Assembly (NCBI GenBank): GCA_025963345.1
Contig: JAOPUS010000359.1
Coordinates: 1 to 20,648 of the forward strand
From: Blastococcus sp.
GTDB taxonomy: Bacteria > Actinomycetota > Actinomycetes > Mycobacteriales > Geodermatophilaceae
Reading direction: 5' to 3'
DNA: 20,648 bases
The notes below the pieces were generated by a model. The model saw only the letters and a program-made list of their open reading frames with translations, ran no database searches and was not told the origin of the DNA. Of this stretch, positions 16,060 to 20,648 are shown one piece after another. The stretch's first letter is position 1, and each line of letters opens with the position of its first letter. A program made the position numbers and the translations under genes.

Positions 16060-16689
16060 ATGGCCGACCGCGCACATGGCGCCGAGCCGCCACCGACCGA
16101 GAGCGAGATCCGGCAGGCCGACTGGTACGGGGAGGACATCTCCGGTCAGGAGCACACCCGCGTGGCCTTCATCGGCGTCGACCTCACCGAGATCACCGAC
16201 GACGGCGCGGTCTTCACCGAGTGCACCTTTCGCGACTGCCGGTTCAACCTGTCGGAGCACACCGACGCCGCGTTCCTGAACTGCACCTTCACCGGCTGCT
16301 CGTTCTTCGACGCCACCTTCACCGACTGCAAGTTCGTCGGTTCGATGTTCGACCGGTGCACCTTCGACCTGATGACCGTCGAGCGGGGCGACTGGTCGTT
16401 CGTCGGGCTCCCCGGCGCGGACCTGACCCGGGCCACACTCACCGGGGCCCGGCTGCGCGAAGCCGACCTCACCGGCCTGCGCGGCTCCGGTGCGACCCTG
16501 CGCGGCCTGGACCTCTCCGCCTCCTGGTTCCACGACGCCGACCTCAGCGGCGCCGATCTGCGCGGCTCGGACCTGTCGGCGGTGGACCCGCGCAACGTCG
16601 AACTCACCGGCGCGCAGATCGACGTCACCCAGGCGGTCGTCCTGGTGACCACCTTGGGGCTCCGCGTTCGCCCCGACGCCCCGGAGTGA
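16060..16689 (+). CDS. Pentapeptide-repeat protein
   Basis: A 209-residue protein made largely of pentapeptide repeats, which build a right-handed quadrilateral beta-helix. Two blocks are clear: a Cys/Phe-rich block (about 46-103) with repeats such as AVFTE CTFRD CRFNL, CTFTG CSFFD ATFTD CKFVG SMFDR CTFDL, and an Ala/Asp/Leu block (about 118-188) with GADLT RATLT GARLR EADLT and DADLS GADLR GSDLS. A non-repeat segment (TVERGDWSFVGLP, 106-118) separates them. Some such proteins (Qnr, MfpA) mimic DNA and protect gyrase; the Cys/Phe block resembles that style, but most family members have no known function. The ATG is 20 bp after the reductase stop, with GGGCGGGA upstream, so it is probably translated from the same mRNA. 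Confidence 0.9.
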   Translation: MADRAHGAEPPPTESEIRQADWYGEDISGQEHTRVAFIGVDLTEITDDGAVFTECTFRDCRFNLSEHTDAAFLNCTFTGCSFFDATFTDCKFVGSMFDRCTFDLMTVERGDWSFVGLPGADLTRATLTGARLREADLTGLRGSGATLRGLDLSASWFHDADLSGADLRGSDLSAVDPRNVELTGAQIDVTQAVVLVTTLGLRVRPDAPE

Positions 16690-16765
16690 CCCCGACGGCG
16701 CGATACTGACCCCGAGCAGCACCGATCAGCGCGTAGTAGAGCGACCGACGTCAGGAGTGCCCCGC

Positions 16766-17797
16766 ATGCCCATCGCGACCCCCGAGGTCTACGCCGACAT
16801 GATCCGCCGGGCGAAGGAGGGCGGGTTCGCCTACCCGGCGATCAACTGCACCTCCTCGGAGACGGTGAACGCCGCCATGCGCGGCTTCGCCGACGCCGGG
16901 AGTGACGGGATCATCCAGTTCTCCACCGGCGGCGCGGAGTTCGCCTCCGGCACCAAGGTCAAGGACATGGTCACCGGCGCGGTGGCGCTGGCCGAGTTCG
17001 CCCACGTCGTCGCCGAGAGGTACCCGGTGCAGGTCGCGCTGCACACCGACCACTGCCCGAAGGACAAGCTCGACAGCTACGTCCGCCCGCTGATCGCCCT
17101 GTCCCAGGACCGGGTGAACGCAGGTCAGGAGCCGCTGTTCCAGTCGCACATGTGGGACGGCTCGGCGATCGACCTCGAGGAGAACCTGCAGATCGCCCAG
17201 GAGCTGCTCGAGCAGTGCGCCAAGGCGAAGATCGTGCTCGAGGTGGAGATCGGCGTCGTCGGCGGCGAGGAGGACGGCGTCGCGCACGACATCAACGAGA
17301 AGCTCTACACGGCCCCGGGTGACTTCGTGGCCACTGCGAAGGCGCTGGGCCGGGGGGAGAAGGGCCTCTACCTGCTGGCCGCCACCTTCGGCAACGTGCA
17401 CGGCGTCTACAAGCCGGGCAACGTCAAGCTGCGCCCGGAGATCCTCAAGCAGGGCCAGGACATCGTCGCGAAGGAGTTCGGCCTGGCCGACGACAAGCCG
17501 TTCAACCTGGTCTTCCACGGTGGTTCCGGCTCTGCCAAGGAGGAGATCCGCGAGGCGCTGTCCTACGGCGTCGTGAAGATGAACGTCGACACCGACACGC
17601 AGTACGCCTTCACGCGGCCGATCGCCGACCACATGTTCAAGAACTACGACGGCGTCCTGAAGATCGACGGCGAGGTCGGAAACAAGAAGGCCTACGACCC
17701 GCGTAGCTACCTCAAGGCCGCGGAGATCGGCATGGCCGACCGCGTCGTCGAGGCCTGCGAGGACCTCCTGTCGGCCGGTCAGTCGCAGGCGGGCTGA
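16766..17797 (+). CDS. fba: Class II fructose-bisphosphate aldolase
   Basis: A 343-residue zinc aldolase that cleaves fructose-1,6-bisphosphate to dihydroxyacetone phosphate and glyceraldehyde-3-phosphate, and runs in reverse in gluconeogenesis. The catalytic Asp95 and zinc ligand His96 lie in ALHTDHCPK (91-99). The other zinc histidines are His212 in FGNVHGVYKPGN and His251 in VFHGGSGS. The phosphate/substrate motif VVKMNVDTDTQYAF (269-282) is intact. The length and the insert near 101-135 fit the class IIA actinobacterial form. I set the start at ATG 16766: TCAGGAG (16751-16757) lies 8 nt upstream, and the slightly earlier in-frame GTG at 16757 overlaps that ribosome site. A DUF3151 gene follows after 2 bp, an arrangement common in actinobacteria. 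Confidence 0.97.
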   Translation: MPIATPEVYADMIRRAKEGGFAYPAINCTSSETVNAAMRGFADAGSDGIIQFSTGGAEFASGTKVKDMVTGAVALAEFAHVVAERYPVQVALHTDHCPKDKLDSYVRPLIALSQDRVNAGQEPLFQSHMWDGSAIDLEENLQIAQELLEQCAKAKIVLEVEIGVVGGEEDGVAHDINEKLYTAPGDFVATAKALGRGEKGLYLLAATFGNVHGVYKPGNVKLRPEILKQGQDIVAKEFGLADDKPFNLVFHGGSGSAKEEIREALSYGVVKMNVDTDTQYAFTRPIADHMFKNYDGVLKIDGEVGNKKAYDPRSYLKAAEIGMADRVVEACEDLLSAGQSQAG

Positions 17798-17799
17798 CC

Positions 17800-18222
17800 A
17801 TGACCCACGCTCACGGCAACCTGCTGGGCGAGCCGCCGGCCACCCTCCTGCCACCGAACCCGGAGGCAGACGCCGAGCTCGCGGCGGGCAACCCGCCGGC
17901 CGAGGTCGCGGCCCACCACCCGACGGTCAGCGCGGCGTGGGCGGCGCTGGCCGAGGAGGCGCTGAACCGCCCCGAGCGGCGGCTGAGCGACACCATCGAG
18001 GGTTACGCGTACGCCCGCACCGGCTACCACCGCGGGCTGGACGCGCTCCGTCGCAACGGCTGGAAGGGCTTCGGCCCGGTGCCGTGGTCGCACGAGCCCA
18101 ACCGGGGCTTCCTGCGCTGCGTGACCGAGCTGGCGAAGGCCGCCGAGGCGATCGGGGAGGTCGGCGAGCAGGAGCGCTGCACGCAGCTGCTGCGTGACTG
18201 CGACCCGAACCTCGCGCCCTGA
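17800..18222 (+). CDS. DUF3151 family protein
   Basis: A 140-residue soluble protein of unknown function. It matches the actinobacterial DUF3151 family: NLLGEPPATLLPPNPEA (7-23), PTVSAAWAALAEEAL (41-55), YAYARTGYHRGLDALRRNGWKGFGPVPWSHEPN (69-101), then FLRCVTELAKAAEAIGE. The central WKGFGPVPWSHEPNRG is the most distinctive part. Predicted structure is mostly helical, TPR-like in feel. The ATG follows the fba stop by 2 bp, so the two are translationally linked. The steady association with fba in actinobacteria hints at a link to central carbon metabolism, but no activity is known. Confidence 0.9.
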   Translation: MTHAHGNLLGEPPATLLPPNPEADAELAAGNPPAEVAAHHPTVSAAWAALAEEALNRPERRLSDTIEGYAYARTGYHRGLDALRRNGWKGFGPVPWSHEPNRGFLRCVTELAKAAEAIGEVGEQERCTQLLRDCDPNLAP

Positions 18223-18272
18223 TCAGACCCTGCTCGGTACCGGAAGCGCGCACTCCTGCGTCGTCCGGCGTA

Positions 18273-18312
18273 TGAAGTTCCGCCGACGGGGAAGTGGACC
18301 GGCGTAACTTCA
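18273..18312. repeat. Inverted repeat after DUF3151
   Basis: TGAAGTTCCGCCG (18273-18285) and CGGCGTAACTTCA (18300-18312) are complementary at 12 of 13 positions around a 14-nt loop. It lies 51 bp after the DUF3151 stop and 97 bp before the GPGG-type gene. It could be a terminator for the fba operon or an operator for the small gene. The AT-containing arms and lack of a T-tract leave both open. Confidence 0.6.
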
Positions 18313-18409
18313 CTCGATCCGAGCGAGGTCGTTTCGAATGCCGTCCCGGTGATCATTAACAACGCTGCATGGCGCCGACCGGGCGCCCGCACGGGTTGGA
18401 AGTGCCGTC

Positions 18410-18553
18410 ATGGTCACACTGCTGTGGATCCTTGCCGTAGTCCTGGTGATCGCGGGCATCTTTGCGATCTTCCGGGGCCAGATGCTCTGGGGCATCGTGC
18501 TCATCATCGTCGGCCTGCTCGTCGGCCCGGGAGGCGTGAGCGTCTTCACCTGA
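18410..18553 (+). CDS. GPGG-motif small membrane protein
   Basis: A 47-residue protein with two hydrophobic segments: TLLWILAVVLVIAGIFAIF (3-21) and LWGIVLIIVGLLVG (25-38), separated by a short RGQM turn. It ends in the Gly-Pro-Gly-Gly motif and VSVFT. This matches the small actinobacterial membrane proteins named for their C-terminal GPGG. GGAAG (18398-18402) lies 7 nt before the ATG, supporting translation. Function is unknown; proteins of this shape often sit in the envelope and may be stress-related, which is a guess. It is followed at once by a strong hairpin shared with the convergent ABC transporter genes. Confidence 0.85.
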   Translation: MVTLLWILAVVLVIAGIFAIFRGQMLWGIVLIIVGLLVGPGGVSVFT

Positions 18554-18557
18554 CCGG

Positions 18558-18602
18558 CCGCCCGGGACGGCGCACCGTCAACGCGGTGCGCATCCCGGGC
18601 GG
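18558..18602. terminator. Bidirectional hairpin terminator
   Basis: An outer stem of 10 bp (18558-18567 with 18593-18602) and an inner stem of 8 bp (18570-18577 with 18584-18591) share a small internal loop and close on a 6-nt loop. It lies 4 bp after the GPGG gene stop and 5 bp before the stop of the convergent ABC ATPase gene, so it serves both strands. Confidence 0.8.
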
Positions 18603-18607
18603 AGCCG

Positions 18608-19441
18608 TCAGCGTTCGCCCAGCTCCGAGTGCAGGTCGGTCAATGCCGAGGTCAGGGCGCTGAACTCCTCCCCGCCGGCCATCAGCCGCATCAGGTCCGA
18701 GGCATCGACGTCGTCCCTGGTGAGCTTGCCGGCCACCTGGCCGTGGGCCAGGAGCAGGAAGCGGTCCCCCACGAGGTGGGCGTAGCGCGGATTGTTCGTC
18801 ACCAGCAGCACCGCGAGGCCCTGGCTGCGGGCCGCCACGATCGACTGCAACAGCAGCGTCTGCTGCCCGACGGTCAGGGGCGCCGTCGGCTCGTCGACGA
18901 CGAGCGTCCGGGCGCCGAAGTGCCGCGCGCGGGCGATCGCCAGGCTCTGTCGCGCACCGGCCTGCAGAGTGCTCGCCGGCTGGTCGGGATCCAGGCCGGA
19001 CACCCCCACCCGCGCCATCGCCTGCACCGTGATCTCGCGGGCGCGGTCGACGTCGAGCCGCCGCAGCGGCCACATGCCGCGGGTCGGCTCGGCGCCGAGG
19101 AAGAAGTTCCGCCAGATCGAGAGCAGCGGGGCCACCGCGAGGTCCTGCCAGACCGTGGCGATCCCGGCCGCGCGCGCCTGCCGCGGCGAGCGGAAGTGGA
19201 CCGGCTCACCGGCCAGCAACAGCTGCCCCTCGTCGTGCCGGCGCAGCCCGGACAGCACCGCCACCAGCGTGGACTTCCCCGAGCCGTTCTCGCCGAGCAC
19301 GCAGGTGATCTGCCCGGCCGGCACGGTGGCACTGACCCGCGAGAGCGCGTGCACGCTGCCGTAGCGGACGCTCAGCCGCCGCAGTTCCAGTTCCGGCACG
19401 GCCGTTTCGGTCGGGGGCTCGGCAGGCCCGGTTCCGCTCAC
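18608..19441 (-). CDS. Sugar-type ABC importer, ATP-binding protein (single domain)
   Basis: A 277-residue ATPase of the carbohydrate (CUT2-like) group, with one nucleotide-binding domain as in FrcA rather than two as in RbsA. Walker A is GENGSGKST (50-58), the Q-loop is at Gln99 (VWQDLAVAP) and Walker B is TLVVDEPTAPL (179-189). The signature is degenerate (TLQAGARQ, 158-165, against the usual LSGGQ). The H-loop reads LVTNNPRYAHLVGDRF, with Asn216 where the histidine is expected. The GTG start overlaps the permease stop by 4 bp (GTGA) and has AAGGAGGT (19458-19451) 9 nt upstream, so the pair is translationally coupled. The cytoplasmic subunit would power import; the substrate is probably a pentose, hexose or polyol. 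Confidence 0.87.
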   Translation of the reverse strand: MSGTGPAEPPTETAVPELELRRLSVRYGSVHALSRVSATVPAGQITCVLGENGSGKSTLVAVLSGLRRHDEGQLLLAGEPVHFRSPRQARAAGIATVWQDLAVAPLLSIWRNFFLGAEPTRGMWPLRRLDVDRAREITVQAMARVGVSGLDPDQPASTLQAGARQSLAIARARHFGARTLVVDEPTAPLTVGQQTLLLQSIVAARSQGLAVLLVTNNPRYAHLVGDRFLLLAHGQVAGKLTRDDVDASDLMRLMAGGEEFSALTSALTDLHSELGER

Positions 19442-20592
19442 GACCGTGGCACCTCCTTCAGTCGGTAGCGCACCACGCCGTTGGCCAGCAGCGCGACGAG
19501 CAGGAGGACGCCGAGGAACGCCTGGAACCAGGGCGGGTCCCAGCCGGCCAGCGCGATGCCCTCCCGGGCGACGGCGTAGAGCAGGGCGCCGATCGCGGCG
19601 CCGACGGCCGAGCCGTAGCCGCCGGTGAGCAGGCATCCCCCGATGACGGCGACGACGATGAAGTCGACCGCCGTCCCGAGTCCCGGTGCACCGACCTGCA
19701 CACCACCGAGCCGGACCAGCCCGAGGGTGCCGATGAGCCAACCGGCCGCGGCCGTGAGGCAGAAGAGGGTGAGCGTCGTCCGGCGAACCGGCACACCGAG
19801 CTGGCGGGCGGCCCGCCGGGCGCCCCCGCTGACGAAGACGGCGTTGCCGAAACGGGTCCGCCACAGCGCCCAGGTGGCCACGGCCGTGACCGCCAGCCAC
19901 CAGAGGAGAGCAACCCGGAAGCGGCCGTCCCCGAGCTGCACGGTCGAGCCGAACACGGCCTCGGCGGAGGCCCAGTCAGGAGCCTCGTCCAGTCCGGTCA
20001 CCCGCGCCGACCCGGTGAGCGCCTGGGCACTGGCCTGCGACATCCCTTGGAGCACGAGGAAGGTCGCCAGCGTCACGAGGAAGCTGGGCAGGCCGGTGTT
20101 CACCACCAGGAACCCGTTGACGAGGCCCACCAGCAGGGCGGCGGCGAGGGAGGCCAGCAGAGCGGGCCAGGTGTCCCAGCCGGCCTCCTCGATCAGCAGC
20201 GCGGTGACCAGCGAGCTCGCGAGGGCCACGATTCCGATGGAGAGGTCGAACTGGCCGGCGATCAGCAGCAGGGCGACCGCCACCCCGCCGATGCCCAGCA
20301 GCGCGGCCGAGTCGAGGACGCTGGCCAGGCCGCCCGAGGTGAGCAGCTCGGGCGCCTGCACGCCGAAGACCACGACGACCACCAGGAGGCCGACCAGGGC
20401 GGGCAGGCTCGGCCGGGCCAGCGCCCGCACCAGCAGTCGGCGGCCGCGCGGCGGCTCGACCGGCGACGCTCCCAGCGTGGGCAGGCGATCGCCGATCACC
20501 GGCGGGGCCCAGGGGGCAGCCATGGCCCGGTCGGGGCGCAGGACGTCGGCAGCGGGGCCTCCTCGGCGAGCGGGGTGCGCTCCAGTGTCCAT
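19438..20592 (-). CDS. Sugar-type ABC importer permease (RbsC/FrcB family)
   Basis: A 384-residue inner-membrane permease of the BPD_transp_2 family. About 55 polar Pro/Arg-rich N-terminal residues precede some nine to ten helices from residue 62 on. Family signatures include ALLLIAGQFDLSIGIVALASSLVTALL (107-133, around the conserved FDLS) and FGNAVFVSGGARRAARQLGV, the cytoplasmic loop that contacts the ATPase. The glycine-rich GGVQVGAPGLGTAVDFIVVA and GGYGSAVGAAIGAL are also typical. The ATG at 20592 follows GGGCGGG. An alternative ATG 23 codons later (MAAPWAPPVIG) would shorten the tail. Upstream, beyond the window, one expects the substrate-binding protein and possibly a regulator. Confidence 0.9.
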   Translation of the reverse strand: MDTGAHPARRGGPAADVLRPDRAMAAPWAPPVIGDRLPTLGASPVEPPRGRRLLVRALARPSLPALVGLLVVVVVFGVQAPELLTSGGLASVLDSAALLGIGGVAVALLLIAGQFDLSIGIVALASSLVTALLIEEAGWDTWPALLASLAAALLVGLVNGFLVVNTGLPSFLVTLATFLVLQGMSQASAQALTGSARVTGLDEAPDWASAEAVFGSTVQLGDGRFRVALLWWLAVTAVATWALWRTRFGNAVFVSGGARRAARQLGVPVRRTTLTLFCLTAAAGWLIGTLGLVRLGGVQVGAPGLGTAVDFIVVAVIGGCLLTGGYGSAVGAAIGALLYAVAREGIALAGWDPPWFQAFLGVLLLVALLANGVVRYRLKEVPRS

Positions 20593-20600
20593 GACCCGCC

Positions 20601-20620
20601 CGGCCCCCTGCAGGGGCCCG
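20601..20620. repeat. GC-rich inverted repeat upstream of the permease
   Basis: CGGCCCCCTG and CAGGGGCCCG are complementary at 9 of 10 positions with no spacer, immediately upstream of the permease start region. It may be an intercistronic hairpin after an upstream substrate-binding-protein gene, which in such operons is usually more abundant. The window ends too soon to tell. Confidence 0.35.
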
Positions 20621-20648
20621 CCGCGAGCGGGCGAGCGGTGGGGGGCAG

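Overview
The window is a stretch of high-GC actinobacterial chromosome. By eye most genes run at 70% GC or more, with G/C in nearly every third codon position. Actinobacterial markers are a HAIR (HspR) operator in front of clpB, the fba-DUF3151 pair, a GPGG-type small membrane protein, an MPT70/MPT83-like fasciclin lipoprotein and start codons placed 6-7 nt after a -10 box, as expected for leaderless mRNAs. The overall look suggests Geodermatophilaceae or a near relative, which is an inference. I see no rRNA, tRNA, CRISPR array or transposase.

Layout. 1-1500: the 3' end of a DHA2-type MFS exporter meets, at a 21-bp UUCG-capped hairpin, a minus-strand ohrR-osmC peroxide-defence pair. 1570-4312: clpB with its HAIR operator and a terminator. 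4312-6130: a secreted PhoX/DUF839-type protein behind an array of PHO-box-like 11-nt units, closed by two hairpins. 6238-9595: two four-helix membrane protein genes that were once convergent neighbours about 5 bp apart. They are now separated by about 2 kb of lower-GC DNA carrying one DUF2142 membrane protein. A 235-bp direct repeat covering the 3' ends of both genes flanks the insert, so each gene keeps one intact copy and leaves one 3' fragment on the far side. 9710-12181: a membrane-anchored sulfite-oxidase-like molybdoenzyme and a fasciclin lipoprotein. 12190-12521: a decayed tspO. 12555-16689: pyrE, a GlcD-like FAD oxidase, a CoA-disulfide-reductase-like flavoprotein and a pentapeptide-repeat protein. 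16766-18553: fba, a DUF3151 gene and a 47-residue GPGG membrane protein. 18608-20592: the ATPase and permease of a sugar-type ABC importer, whose remaining genes should lie past the right edge.

Working together. Most of the window is core housekeeping and stress biology: protein disaggregation (ClpB), peroxide defence (OhrR/OsmC), probable phosphate scavenging (PhoX-like), pyrimidine synthesis (PyrE) and glycolysis (Fba). The clearest out-of-the-ordinary signals are the repeat-flanked DUF2142 insertion, the PHO-box array upstream of the PhoX-like gene, the tspO gene broken by an internal deletion plus a frameshift, and an ABC ATPase lacking the H-loop histidine. I found no clearly new multi-gene system.
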